A DNA stretch of 64,000 nucleotides from Myrica gale (taxonomy: Eukaryota; Streptophyta; Magnoliopsida; Fagales; Myricaceae): assembly GCA_963930655.1 (NCBI GenBank), contig OZ005621.1, forward strand, positions 6,497,001 to 6,561,000, written 5' to 3'. This document shows, in pieces, positions 11,261 to 22,430 of the stretch (position 1 is the stretch's first letter; the number at the start of each line of letters is the position of its first letter). The notes under the pieces are model-generated. The model saw only the letters and a program-made list of their open reading frames with translations. It was not told the DNA's origin and did no database searches. The position numbers and the translations under genes are program-made.

Positions 11261-11700
11261 CTGATTACAATTTTTTTCGTTCCCCCCGGTTCTCGATTCT
11301 CCTCTAACCGTGGTGGAAGACAAAAAACACAAAAAAGGGACTTGGAATTGGCGGCAAAAGTGAAAAGCAAGAGGATCAAATTCCGCGGTAACCGAGGAGA
11401 GAGAACACAGGTATTTGTCGAGGAGACAGATCTCGAGTTTGTGCGTGAATCTAACACCGTTGGATGCAAAAAAATAGACGGCTCCGATGGGGTTTGATTC
11501 ACGCACAAACTTGGGATGTGTCCCATCTCTTAGCAAAATTGGGAAGGAGAAAAAAAAAACAATTCAAACAAATAATAAGAAAAGAGGTGGACAGAGAGCG
11601 AGCGAGCGAAAGAGGTCCAGAAAAGGGCGGAATATTTGGTAGCTAAGTCGGGGGCGACATTGCCTTTTATAGAGAGCGCGTAGTGTAACCGGCCACCGAT
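11261..11700 (-). promoter_or_regulatory. SLD5 promoter and 5' leader
   Basis: A minus-strand TATA box (TATAAAAGG, about 11672-11663) lies about 400 bases upstream of the SLD5 ATG, which implies a long leader. A motif fitting the E2F consensus WTTSSCSS (ATTGGCGG on the plus strand, 11347-11354) lies within it, as is common for S-phase genes. The TATA box is reasonably clear. The E2F call rests on one 8-mer. Confidence 0.4.
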
Positions 11701-12016
11701 ACGCAACCAACAAGTAATGAACTTCTATACATTAAATGCTAATAAAGTTTCAACCACTAAGAATTTTAATTAAAATTCTAATTAAATTTAGCAAGGCGAA
11801 TTAATTTATTTTTATTCAACCTACTTATATATTATAATTTTGAATTTGCAATGGTTTTTTTTTTTATAAAAAAGCTCTAATTTTGAGAGACCAAAATCTG
11901 AGTACCTAGTTGTTGTATAAAGTCTAAAGAAACTTAATTCCAATATTAATAACTTTGTAAGATTTGTATAAAAAATAAATAAATAATATTCTGACGTCTT
12001 ACGCGTACCTACCATC
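11701..12016. other. AT-rich intergenic DNA, no gene seen
   Basis: About 80% A+T, with T and AATT runs. No coding sequence, RNA gene or recognisable repeat is seen. Confidence 0.5.
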
Positions 12017-12024
12017 GTTGGATT

Positions 12025-12443
12025 TAGGGCAGAGCAGAACCGAACTGGATCACAAAATCGGACCGGACCGGTTTTGTGGTTTTTATCAGATGAATCCGGT
12101 CTAGTCCGGATTCATGAAACCAGATTAATGCGGTCCGGTCCAAGATTTTTAGAAATCGGACTGGACATCATTTCATATTTTTTAAAAAATTTAAAATATA
12201 TACTGTGTGTATGATAGCCTATTGTAACAGAGCTTACTGCGTAGTAGCCTCTGCCTACTGCGCAGTGAGGCATTAAAATTAAAAAAAATAAAACCGGTTA
12301 AGTGGTACAAACCAAACTGTTATTTACTAGACCGGACTGGATCAGACTACTTAAAAGTGGTCCGATCTGATCTTTTATATTAGTAGGACCGAAAATTCGG
12401 TCCGAAAAAATCGGACCGAATTTTTGATCCTGCAGCCCTCCTA
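12025..12443. mobile_element. hAT-type MITE rich in GGTCCGG motifs
   Basis: A 419-bp element with ends TAGGGCAGAGC and (inward from the right) TAGGAGGGCTGC. It is flanked by 8-bp repeats GTTGGATT (12017-12024) and ATTGGATT (12444-12451), 7/8 matching. The interior has many CGGTCCGG/CGGACCGG motifs like the MITE at 59923-60080. TAGGG-type ends with 8-bp duplications fit Ac-like hAT elements. It is non-coding. Confidence 0.7.
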
Positions 12444-12568
12444 ATTGGATTCAATTCCGGTAATGGCCTACACCGAAGGAAGAAGAAGTTCGGTCACTTT
12501 CAAATTAGGTTCGTGCAAGTAAATGGGGCCCAAACGATTGCTCAGTGCAGCTAAATAGGGCCCAAAGA

Positions 12569-12620
12569 CCCAAACCACTTGCTCTCGAATTGGATCCATA
12601 TCCAGAGCAAGTGGTTTGGG
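12569..12620. repeat. Perfect 17-bp inverted repeat (stem-loop)
   Basis: CCCAAACCACTTGCTCT at 12569-12585 is perfectly complementary to AGAGCAAGTGGTTTGGG at 12604-12620, with an 18-nt loop. The stem lies in non-coding DNA beside repeated GGGCCCAAA motifs. It may be a short foldback element or an RNA hairpin; nothing more can be seen. Confidence 0.8.
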
Positions 12621-12790
12621 TGGCAATCTAACCATAAAATAAAAATTCGAGTGCTAAGTTACCGTACAAAGTTCGGGATTTTGAAATCATGGTAATGGCA
12701 GTTGATATCAGGATTGATTATTATTCGAATTGAATAGTTACTTCGAAGAGAATAGATATTAAAAAAAAGGTGTGTGGGCACATGACACTG

Positions 12791-13020
12791 AGTGATGTTC
12801 GTTTGAAAGAAATTTGTAGGATTCTGATAAAATTGTGAATATTTTAGATGATGTTAAAGTTGTATTAACATGCGTGCATGAGTTGTTAAAACGGATTGAT
12901 ATTTGTAAAATAAGTAATAAAGTGTTGTATTTAAATACGTGTATTTTGTGATGTTTGATATGTATATATAAAAATAAGATACAAATCCTAAAAAAAAATA
13001 CTCCACCGAACATACCTTTA
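12791..13020. mobile_element. Possible degenerate MITE
   Basis: The left end (GATGTTCG...GTAGGATT) and the right end read inward (GTATGTTCGG...AGGATTTG) are imperfect inverted repeats. The element is AT-rich and resembles the GTTCGG element at 40401-40580. No target duplication was confirmed. Confidence 0.3.
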
Positions 13021-14219
13021 ATAAATAGGCTGGTCATGATTCGTGGTGCAGTGGATCATATGTGGCACTTGAGAGTCCATCTTGTGATACAATTTTGGGC
13101 CCATTTACAGAGGCAGCATTAAGGTACATATGGCGACTAGCTAGTTGCCTTAACACATGCTTTTTGCAAAGCCATGCCAATCTTTTGGAGTTGGTAATTT
13201 AGGGGTATGAAAATGAGGCATTTAGGAGTTAGTGTGAGGGTAGAAGATACGTGGATCGAATCTTTTACCTTTAAAATTATATGTCGTCTTATAGAGCTGT
13301 GGTGATTATTCTCCATAGCTATATCTTAATCTGAATATTTGATAGTGAATGTAGACTCTTATAATCACGCCTAACTTAAATAAGCTACAGGGTTCAGCCC
13401 ACACGTTTGCATATGACTTTGATTTGTTTATTTCTTGAAGTACACCACATATTAATGCTCATGCATAGGTTCCCCTATCAATGTCTTCTTGCACAATCCA
13501 CTAAATAGTACTCAAACGGAGTCATGAAATTACTCAAAATTTCGAGGTTAACAACATTAATTGTATACTTAACCTTGGTTCCCATATGTCCACTTTCATT
13601 TGTTGGCCGGCCGCCGTACGTATCGCGACATATTGAAGTGGCATAGCATGCATTACACAGGTTGCACTTAGTTCGTACGTAGATGTCACATGATATTCAA
13701 GAAAATGGAGATTCCCTTATCCATAAAAGCTCAATAGTCATGGCAATTGGATATCTAGATTAATGATAAGAACGACAAGATTTGACTACACCACTGTCAT
13801 TGCATTCTCGCACACATCAAGTAGTACTACATGTTTCTGAAAAAAACAAAAACTGATAAAAAAAGACATTTTTTTTAGTTCATTCCATATATGAGGTCTT
13901 AAACTAAGCTTCGCTGTCAGCTTACTATTTGTCCGTTTAGATGTCGGCATGATCTCTAATAACCCCGTTAGATGATCTTGTAACTTCCCATGCATGTCCA
14001 TGGCAGGAGAGAATCATTAGTTAACCAGTAACACAAGATAGAGCTAGTAGTAGCGATCTCGGGTTAACCGGAAAAAAAATGCGGGACACTTCGGGAGCGC
14101 TCGGGAATAGTAAGAATCTCGAGCCGGGATGATATATGAATCGTCTCTTTTATTACTAGATATGAGATATAAATAATGTAGCTTGGAAGGAACAACGACC
14201 CCAAGCACATAGATAATTG
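13021..14219. other. Intergenic region, nothing recognised
   Basis: No gene, RNA or defined element is seen in about 1.2 kb. The short frames at 13786-14229 are AT-rich and start and stop at random. Confidence 0.5.
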
Positions 14220-14598
14220 AGAATTTCATCTTTTTTTTTTTGGGTTAACTGTCAGTATATTCCCAAAACGGCAAAAGTCAAAGAAAAGATACAAGGGTAA
14301 CAAGATATATGCACTCCACATAAAATCTACACCCAATCAACCATGCAATCTACACCACATCAGACTGCAAAACAACAACATAAAGAAATGTGCAACTACA
14401 AGAGAGCACCCAGCACAACATAAAGCAAACTACACCACTACAAGAGAGCACCCAACATCATATAGAGCACCCAACGTCAAGGAGAGAGACACTCCACTTC
14501 GCAAGGAGCTGAATATTATAGGCCGTCTTCTTAACTCTACCAAATGAGCACACTCTTGCCTTAACAAGAGACATGATCTCCAACAACACATGCACTAG

Positions 14599-15261
14599 TC
14601 ATCGAGCCTTGTTAGCAAAACACCGTTGGTTCCTCTCTCGCCAAATAGAATAGACAAAGGCTGAAAAAACCAACCTGATGAAACGAGATTCAAGGGAGTT
14701 TCCTTTCAGGTTCATCGTACACCACTCCACAGTTGCTTCCCAGTTCCTATGTGCCCTTGGAAAACCACACTTATCACCCAATAACCACCAAATACGTCTT
14801 GCAAAGGGACAGTCACAAAATAAATGGTTCAAATCCTCTATCCTAGCTTCACAGAAAGTACACGTAACCTCTTGCACTAGCCCATACCCTCAAAGCCTTT
14901 CCATTGTATTTAGTCTCCCCCGAATTGCAAGCCAAAGAATAAAAGAGAATCTTGGAACATGCCCATTAAACCAGAGGAGATGGTGCCACAAACAATCCCC
15001 TCTACTTGGTTGGATTCGGTTAACCACACTGACAATGGAAAATTTTCCACTTGCATTCCAACTCCACTTCACGCTATCACTTCTAAAAGGATTGGGTCTG
15101 AAACTATCAGGAGTAGCCCTAGCAACAGTCTGCCAAAAGAGGGAAGGGTCACCCTGAGGCCACCTCCAATTCGCTCCTGCAATCAACTCCTGGACAGTGG
15201 CTGAGGTCCCCAAAGTAGCACCCCTCAACTCAGGCAGGTCTATTTGAGCACCAAACCTCAT
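14599..15261 (-). pseudogene. LINE ORF2 remnant: reverse-transcriptase zinc-binding (zf-RVT) tail
   Basis: Reading leftward it contains WKWSWNASGKFSIVSV-type residues, then FSFILWLAIRGRLNTMERL, CTFC-x(n)-HLFCDCPFARRIWW and FSAFVYSIWRERNQRCF. This is the zf-RVT domain that closes plant L1-type ORF2 proteins. The frame is open apart from one stop between the two halves (14890-14892), where ERL-stop-GYG suggests a TGG to TGA change. The apurinic endonuclease and the YADD-type RT core are absent, so it cannot support retrotransposition. Confidence 0.8.
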
Positions 15262-16883
15262 CTCCCCCTTCCCCCAGCAGAGGGAGGAGATTGTCGAGCC
15301 TTTGCTTTTCTACCATGTTTCAAAGGATTATTTTTACCCAGGGAATCCTTTGCTTTAACCCCCAGTTGGTTAAGAATTGACGAGACACTATGGGGTTCAG
15401 AGAGCTCATTGGACAACACTTTAGTGGGTGACAAAAGTTGGCCCACCTTCATGTTCTCAACTGAAGGTGGATCATGCAAATTTTCAGCCTTGTCAGGTAT
15501 TGCTGGCTCCATTTCCTTTTCCTTACCCTTCCTAGAAACAACATGCCACTCATGTAGCTTACGGGCCGGTGCAGGCTGTGCAGGAGGGACATTCTTCCCA
15601 CATGAGCCAGTAGAGTGACCAAAGCACTTACATGTGGTGCAAATATCAGGAGCCCAATCGTACTTAATAGACACTGTGAATTGACCCCATGCATCACTCA
15701 CATCAAATTCCTGAATTAATTCCTTCGAAGCATCAACTTCAACACAAATTCTGGCAAACCCAACGCGACTCTTATCTACAGTCTTGCGGTCTGGGTATAA
15801 TGGTTTGCCCACTCCACTCGCCACAGTACTTAAACCAGCCTCTATCCAATATTCGAGAGGCAACCCCGTGATTCTTACCTAGAGCGGAATTTTGGAAAGC
15901 TCATCTTTGCGTAGGCACAACCTCGGATGCCAATGTTTGAGAAACAGAGGCCTACTTACAAAGTGTCATGGACCTCCCTCCAATACTTTGTCAACAGACT
16001 CCATACTGTCAAACCGAAAAAGATAGAAACCATTCTCAGTGGAGAGAACATCCAACAAACCCTCCTACTTCCATAACTTCCGAGCAAAGGAGTTAACAGT
16101 CGCATAGCTCAGCCTCGGGCCAATAAAATGGCCTATAAGAGTTTTCTCCCACTCTGCATATCCATTTTTAACTACATCTTCAAATGGTTTCACTACCACC
16201 CTACCATTCTCATTAGCATGTGGTATAAATTTAAGATTCATAATATGACTCCTACGCATGTCTCCACCCACAACACCAGCAAAGGTCTTACCTTGACGGT
16301 TTTCTGGCTGACCACCTTGCCTCTCTTGCCTCTCTACAGTTGATCCCCCAAGACCCACCAGATTTGGCTGGCTCATCCCCTCGAAAGAGCTTGTAGCAGC
16401 TTCCGGAGCAAAATGCATTGCGGGGTTCCTCGATCTTCTACCACGTCTTTGGCCCCATTTGCCCTCAGAAGGTCCTCGAGATCTTGAGCGATTGAACCGA
16501 CCAGGCCGACCACTCCCAAATCTGCCATGTCTTCCATCAGCCAGCTTGTTCCTCAACGCCTCTAGCTCTGCACGCAACTCTTCATTTTCACCAACAATTT
16601 TTGCCCAGGCTCCCATTCCTTCGCTCGCTTCTGGAGCGATCTCAGGGAAACCTCTCACTCTTTTTTCTGATTTAGAGTCCGACCCTATCTCTCCATCCCT
16701 TTTATCAGCCAATGAATCTTGGACTCGAGAGACCAATGCTTGGGAATCCACCTGCATAGAGTCACTCGGCTTTCCAGATCCACAAAGATCAACCACTAGG
16801 CAACAACCTTCATCACGCTGGTTTGTCCCTCCAGCCTTCCCAGATACAAGATCTCGCTCCATCTCCAGCTTCGTCATCACCAT
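15258..16883 (-). pseudogene. LINE ORF1 remnant (DUF4283-like with CCHC knuckle)
   Basis: The N-terminal part (16883-16065, 272 codons) is basic, with an RGRRSRNP-type region, and ends in YAEWEKTLIGHFIGPRLS, the start of a DUF4283-like domain. The domain continues in the same frame through three stops. The distal part (15863-15258) carries the knuckle CTTCKCFGHSTGSC (C-x2-C-x4-H-x4-C). Two of the stops replace expected Trp codons (GGP-stop-HF, PL-stop-VRI). In the family this protein coats LINE RNA. Start chosen at ATG 16883, close to the 5' end of the element. It is broken. Confidence 0.75.
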
Positions 16884-16974
16884 GCGCTCCCACGCGCCGT
16901 CATAGACAAGGGCTCAGGTGAAGCACGAGTTTTAACTAGCATGAACATTGGTATACTACATAGATTTTCATCTT

Positions 16975-17745
16975 CCTAAACATTAATTTGAATTTGAAAA
17001 CATAAAAATTCTCAAAAAATGAAAGACATGTTAAAAAATCAAAGAGATACTAAAAATATAAAATTGCCCAAAATTAGCAACACAAATTTTCCTTAATTGG
17101 AGAGATTTTTAAGCCATCAACGACACTTAATTACTTACTATTTTGTACCGTTTCTAACATAAAAAAATATATTTAAAAGGTACAGAAAACTTCTCTCCCC
17201 AAAACACAACACTACTAGGTATCTGATCATTCTTTCTATTTTCTTTTTAACATAAAATATTATTGATAATAACGTTGCTAATATAAAAAGAATTTTTTAA
17301 AAATAAAAATTAATTAATTAAAAATCATCAAAATTAAAGTTAATTAATTATTTTCTTCCCGTTGTTTATATTAATAACCACGTCGCCAAGCACATATTGT
17401 TTCATGCATGTGCGGTTACGTTATATAAATGGAGATAAATATAAAATTAACTATATATAACTAGTAATATATATATATGAATCATACACTTGAAATGTAC
17501 CTTTTCAGTTTCTTATCATAGGCAAGACACGGTAACTCAATTTGTTTCCCATCCCCCTCCACAATCCAGATCAAGTTCTGGATCACACTTGTCCGCAAGA
17601 TTGCTTTCTTTCATTTCGGAAGACCTGGGAAATCGTTTCATTTTACCCAACCCTATTTCGAGTGAGAAAGGAGAGCTCACGTTTGTCTGACCCAGCACTC
17701 ATCGTCCAAGCTTCAAAAGGGTACGTAAGAACAAAGGGCTGAACC
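16975..17745. other. AT-rich intergenic DNA, no gene seen
   Basis: Very AT-rich with AATT and ATAT runs. The overlapping frames at 17490-17742 have no recognisable content. Confidence 0.5.
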
Positions 17746-17746
17746 A

Positions 17747-18780
17747 GGGGCGGCTCAATATTTTTAGGGGCCTTAGGCAAGTCATAAAATGAGGCTTTAT
17801 ATTTTTTTAAAAATTAAAAAAATTAATGAATTTAAAATTAAATTTCTTATTTTTAAGATGCAAAATTACTGATTAAACTTTTGTATTCAACTTGACCAAT
17901 AAATATAGATAAAATTGTTAAACCGTTTAATTTATCTTGAGACATAATTGTTCGTAAATAGTTTTTTTATAATCTTTAGTTTTGAAAAACTTCTTTGTGC
18001 AACTGTAACATGTATGATAAATAGTATTTTTTATGCAATAAAATAATTTAGAAAATAATATAGTTCTTTATTAGATTAAGTATTTCAAGTAAGCATTAAT
18101 TTTTATTTTTGTAACTTCTTTTAACACTTTTAATTCTGAAAATAAATTCAAGCCGTCAATTTAGAGTGCATATCATGCTTAAGAAATTTTTTCAAGATCT
18201 AGACCTTTTTTTAAAAGTACTATTATCAAAAGATCTTAATCTTTCAAGACCAAATAAAAAGCCGAATATGTAATCATACTTTGAAAATAATTCAAATTTA
18301 TACTGCAAGGTAGATATTACTTGATCTATAATACACTAAAAATAATCAATTTTGAATGATGCTTATTTTATAATAATCTAATTAGACATTGGTGTTCCAA
18401 TGTACCGTTAAAAAAATTAGTTAGAATTTAATTGTTTGAGAACTTAATTAGCAATAACATATACGTGGTAGAAAATTGTAGTTCTAGGTTTTAGGAGCCA
18501 AGAATTTATTGTGAATGATGCTTATTTTGAAAATTTAAGTTGACAGTGATATTATTTTAGTCTCATGGATGTGTTTTTATTTTCAATTTTAATTTTATAA
18601 ACTAATTTTTAAATATTCCTATTTTGTAGGTCTTTCATTATGTTTTATCTGAAAAATTTTAGATTTTTTTCTTAGTGTGAATTTTAATTTTTCTTTAGTA
18701 TAAGGCTGTCATAATTAAAAAAAATTAATTTTACTATAGGACCTTCATGATAATATTCTTTTTTCTCTTTTTGGTAGATA
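17747..18780. mobile_element. Possible hAT-related remnant, right end not found
   Basis: It begins CAGGGGCGGCTC, like the CAGNGGCGG ends of the hAT elements at 544 and 24153, and is followed by the GGGGCC...AGGC block common in such elements. After it come about 1 kb of highly AT-rich DNA with no coding frame. No matching right end or 8-bp duplication was found, so the extent is a guess. Confidence 0.3.
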
Positions 18781-19166
18781 TATACTCTTTTTCTTTTTGG
18801 TAAGTGGTTGATAATTGATATAATTTACTCCTTAATTACAAACAAAGTAACAGATAATACACTTCACTATATGAGTTATATATAGGTTCTATAGGAAGAC
18901 ATGATATCAGGCGTTTAAGTAAGCACAACCATGCATACACATGCCTTAATTTATTCCATAACAGCTGGTAGAATTTACAGCATGGATCGTTACCATATAA
19001 AAAGCCAGAAGCATATGTAACTACATAATTTCTACATCTAAATTAAGCTCTACTATTTGCTAATTATATTACATACTTACTGATAATACAAAAAACACCT
19101 TCAAGCTGTACATGCCATACATGATAATATGATATGGTTCAGCTATCTTAACACGATGGACGCGCG
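18781..19166. other. 3' flank of secreted-peptide gene A
   Basis: Non-coding DNA downstream of gene A. It shares short blocks (ATGCATACACATG, TTTATT...CATAACAGC) with the 3' flanks of other array members. Confidence 0.45.
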
Positions 19167-19592
19167 TCAATCCCCTTTATCACAAGTTTTACGAGAATCA
19201 TTCACTTCTTTCCTGATCACACAAGGGTAGTAACTTCGCTTGGCGCCGCGACTTTCAGTGGAAGGTGATCTAGAAGAACTTCCATAATTTTCATAGAGTG
19301 GGTTGCTGTCGTCGGCCTCATGATCATCACTATCACTACTCTTGTCGCCTGTATTGGCTTCTGTACTGACGAAACCGCTCTTGTTGGCTGCAGTTTGATC
19401 TTTTGTATCACTAGCAGCACCCATGTTAAGTACCTTACGACGACCAAAAGCGGCTTCAGTTAGAAGCCGGCGGTTTCCATTCGGCCTAATTTGTTCCTCC
19501 TTCAGTACAACTGTGAGCGTTTCTGCCCCGGCTTGCAGGGTTGCTATGATCAAGAGGAAAGGGACAAAGAGTACTACAGACAAGGTCTTCAT
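19167..19592 (-). CDS. Array gene A: small secreted protein, two-Cys C-terminus (divergent branch)
   Basis: 141 aa; family not recognised. Signal peptide at about residues 1-23 (MKTLSVVLFVPFLLIIATLQ core, cleavage near AGAE), then RPNGNRRLL (36-44), an acidic Ser/Asp region (85-97), NPLYENYG (97-104) and a C-terminal Cys pair at 124 and 137 (YYPC...TC). The protein is probably exported and may be processed at basic sites (NRR, GRR, AKR). Start: the ATG at 19592, just inside the leader exon after the acceptor TTTCAG/GAG, aligns with MKTL in the other members. The leader intron is 19762-19617. It belongs with D and G, which share NPxY followed by a Ser/Thr-rich tail without the TPxS box. It is the only intact member of that branch here. 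Confidence 0.8.
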   Translation of the reverse strand: MKTLSVVLFVPFLLIIATLQAGAETLTVVLKEEQIRPNGNRRLLTEAAFGRRKVLNMGAASDTKDQTAANKSGFVSTEANTGDKSSDSDDHEADDSNPLYENYGSSSRSPSTESRGAKRSYYPCVIRKEVNDSRKTCDKGD

Positions 19593-19616
19593 GGTCAATA
19601 TCTTTCGATCAAACTC

Positions 19617-19960
19617 CTGAAATTAATTAAAGAAGCATGCAGGTGTACACGTTAAGCATATTCTCCAAAAGAAAACTTATAACTTAGCCAGTAAAAAACA
19701 AAGCATATATGCATGGCAGTGAAGCTAGCTTGCTAGGGGGTACATATTACAGACGTACATACGGCCAGTCTTTTGGTGCGATGAAGGAATGGGTGGCAAA
19801 GGTGCCAATATATAGGCGATTTTCTTCTCTTTTTCAGGAGTAGTTGCGAGATAGAATGATTTCAAGCCATCGGGATTCGGGGTAGTGGAGGTGCCACAAT
19901 TATCGCACAATTTGGGAGACGCTGTGGCCACGACTTCCAAATTAACAAGTAATTATGATT
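19617..19960 (-). promoter_or_regulatory. Gene A promoter, leader exon and leader intron
   Basis: Minus-strand TATA box (CCTATATATT, about 19816-19807) in the family context CGCCTATATA. Leader exon ending GGCC/GTATGT (donor 19762), intron to TTTCAG/GAG (19617). A block related to GGTGGCCACAGCG...TGCGATAATTGTGGCACC at about 19860-19930 recurs upstream of the other members. The open frame across it is a by-product. Confidence 0.6.
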
Positions 19961-20137
19961 AAATTCAATAATTAATCATTTCAGTATTAATAGTCAACGG
20001 TTTAACTATTAATCATGGATTATGATTTCATTGTGGGGCTCAATATATATTTTCTGAGATTATGTGAATAAAGTACTGAATAAGTTCTCATCAAATGCAA
20101 TGAGTAAAAGCACATTTTTTTTGGGTAATTAATTAAA

Positions 20138-20471
20138 GGGTCAAGTATACTTTGCACCCTCTAACTTTGAGAGTCTTGACACTTTGCACCATCCCTTAAA
20201 ATTTTTGGTTAATTTAGACGGAAAATGATTTTTTGAAGTGCAAAATGACAATTTTATCCCCATATTTTTTTGGGAAGTGACCATTTTGTAAGGGTAGAAT
20301 TGTAATTTTGGGACAAAAAATAAATGTCCTTCCAAATTGACGAAATTTTTTATCAAAAGATGCTAACTGTCAGAAATCAATAGTTGATTGGTGCAATGTG
20401 ATAAAAATAATAGATCGGGGTGTAAAGTGTCAAGACCCTCAAAGATAGATGGTGCAAAGTGTATTTATTCC
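20138..20471. mobile_element. Mutator-like MITE
   Basis: A 334-bp element with terminal inverted repeats of about 55 bp. The left starts GGGTCAAGTATACTTTGCACC, and the right, inward, GGAATAAATACACTTTGCACC. Both continue with TTTGAG(A/G)GTCTTGACACTTT. Flanking 9-mers TTAATTAAA and TTAATTACA match 8/9, as expected for MULEs. It sits upstream of gene A and is non-coding. Confidence 0.75.
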
Positions 20472-20699
20472 TTAATTACAACTGCATTTCTTTTTCATTA
20501 ATATTAAAACTGGGTGATTAGTACTTGTTGACCATGTCTAGTAAGAGATATTCAAATGGTGGTTGGTTTTTTTAAGCTTTCAATGCAACTGATCAGATTA
20601 GCTCCTATATATGACTATAATTCTAATTAAGGAACTTAATTCAAATATTAAAGTAAATATCTCCTAGCCTGTAGGTAATGGCCATAGTGTTGTTTGGTG

Positions 20700-21350
20700 T
20701 TAAGTTTGTCAAGGTTGAAAAATCACGGTTTAGACCCAATTCACACCCAGAGGGGATGAATAAGGTGTTTACCCCTAATTGTAAAGTATTATGACAATTT
20801 CATAACACGTTCTAAAACCGTTTAATTTAGATATGAACAATAACAATGTTAATCAACAAAATTTGGTCGGTTTACTCCTCCATTACTCTAAAGGCTTCAA
20901 CAAAGATAGTTGATTTTAAAAGTGATTGAATGAGAGAAAATTTGGTCAATTTGGATCTCAAACATAAATAGTATTTAAAGAACTCCAAGTGATACATTTT
21001 ATTTGGACTCTAAAGGATAATATTTATTGAGATAGTAATTGTATTATCACTCTTAGTTAATTAGAACTCCAGTATCACAAATACTTATTCTTATTTAGTG
21101 ATACAATCTCATCAAAAGTCAAGAAGATCATGTTTATCTGCTTATCCTTATCTAGTGATTTAAATCTCATTAGAACTCAACGACCGACGAGTGGTAGACC
21201 CTATAGCTTTTGAAAGCAAGCATCATGCTAGCAACGACTCTCGGCATCATCTTCAGCTTAGAACTTGATTCACAATAAAGTAAAACTTGATTGACGGGAC
21301 TTTTCACACGAAATTTTACCAACTAGCACTAACAAATTATTTATGGATCT
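20700..21350 (-). repeat. Possible LTR fragment
   Basis: CAATTCACACCCAGAGGGGATGAATAAGG at its left edge resembles the complement of the LTR-terminal block seen at 3960-4890 and 53.3-54.4 kb. There is no coding capacity, and the ends are undefined. Confidence 0.3.
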
Positions 21351-22322
21351 TATATTTTAATGAATGATATAGTAGTCTCCTCCAATAACTTTTTTGGATA
21401 ACTGGTAAGTGTAATATTAGATAAAAGAAGATACAAAGGGTGGGGAAGAAACCTTCCCAACAATTTCAGCTCATTACAACATATGCAGGAACCTGCATTA
21501 GGTTTCTTTTATTACCTGAGCTAGGCTCATCTTGTATAACTCTTTGAGAATCAATATACTTACGAGTTACTAAAAGAGATATAAAATGAAGTTTGTTGGT
21601 GAGATAAAATTAACTAACAATATTTGGTAACCCACAACTTATTAATTCATTCAATAAAGAGAAGTACTCTTTTTTTTTCTCAGCAATAAAGAGAAGTACT
21701 CGATGGTCATGAATAATTGGTGCTTTTGGCACTGTCTGCAGGGATCTCTTTAATTAGCACTATGTTAACATTACTGGAGCCTTGTTAAATGTTATTAACT
21801 AACCGATATGAGTGCCTCTGTTCATTAATATTGGCTGTTTTGTACAAGGTTTCCAGTCAAACATGTCGCCTAATTACTATCCCTTTTTAATGAAAAATAT
21901 ATGGTACGTTTACTATTCTAAAAAGCTAGCCCTCTGCTACATACCAAACATATATGTAATCCTGAACTTTTTTTAGGGTGTTTACTTTTCAATGCAAACC
22001 TCAGTTTTGGTTTGTTATGATGATCATATATATCTTCTCTCTTTATAGTACTACTACTGCAAATTGTTCACTAGCTATCTCATTAGGTCCGACAAGAAAT
22101 AATATAGATACACACATATATATATAAAAGCAAATATGTACCCATGCTGCCTAAAGCAAGGATACTTAATTTATTTCAGAACTATTATATTTCACTTTAC
22201 ATGTAATTGGACTAGGCCAGAAGGCCTATGCAAGCAGATTATTTAATCTAGGTGAAACTAAACATGTGCCATACGTATGCTTTTGGCTATGAACATGTCG
22301 CTCCACTCTGTTGCAAGCCACA

Positions 22323-22370
<48 letters not shown>

Positions 22371-22430
22371 CAATACGATAGTTCATTTCTCCGATCCCAT
22401 GCTTACCTTTTCGGAACGCCTCATTTTGGT
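21351..22430. other. Intergenic DNA between genes A and B
   Basis: Contains a LINE-like 3' fragment on the minus strand (about 21387-21540, T run then GGATAACTGGTAAGTGTA), the 3' flank of gene B with blocks shared with other members, and a long (AT)n microsatellite at 22324-22369. No gene is seen; the overlapping frames through the AT repeat are artefacts. Confidence 0.5.
22324..22369. repeat. (AT)n microsatellite
   Basis: An uninterrupted AT dinucleotide run of about 22 units, downstream of gene B. Confidence 0.95.

Larger units (their letters stand above)
14233..16961 (-). mobile_element. Internally deleted LINE (L1-type non-LTR retrotransposon)
   Basis: Leftward LINE. Its 3' end is an A tail (T run from 14231). 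The 5' end lies next to 16962, and flanking repeats AGAATTTCATCTT (14220-14232) and AGATTTTCATCTT (16962-16974) match at 12/13, as a target duplication would. ORF1 (nucleic-acid-binding, 15258-16883) and only the distal end of ORF2 (14599-15261) remain. The endonuclease and most of the reverse transcriptase are missing, and the break lies near 15258. At 2.7 kb it is roughly half the expected length. Confidence 0.85.

Noticed and set aside
11261..11536. Extended N-terminus of SLD5
   Set aside because: The in-frame extension has no SLD5 similarity, and the ATG at 11260 gives the normal family length.
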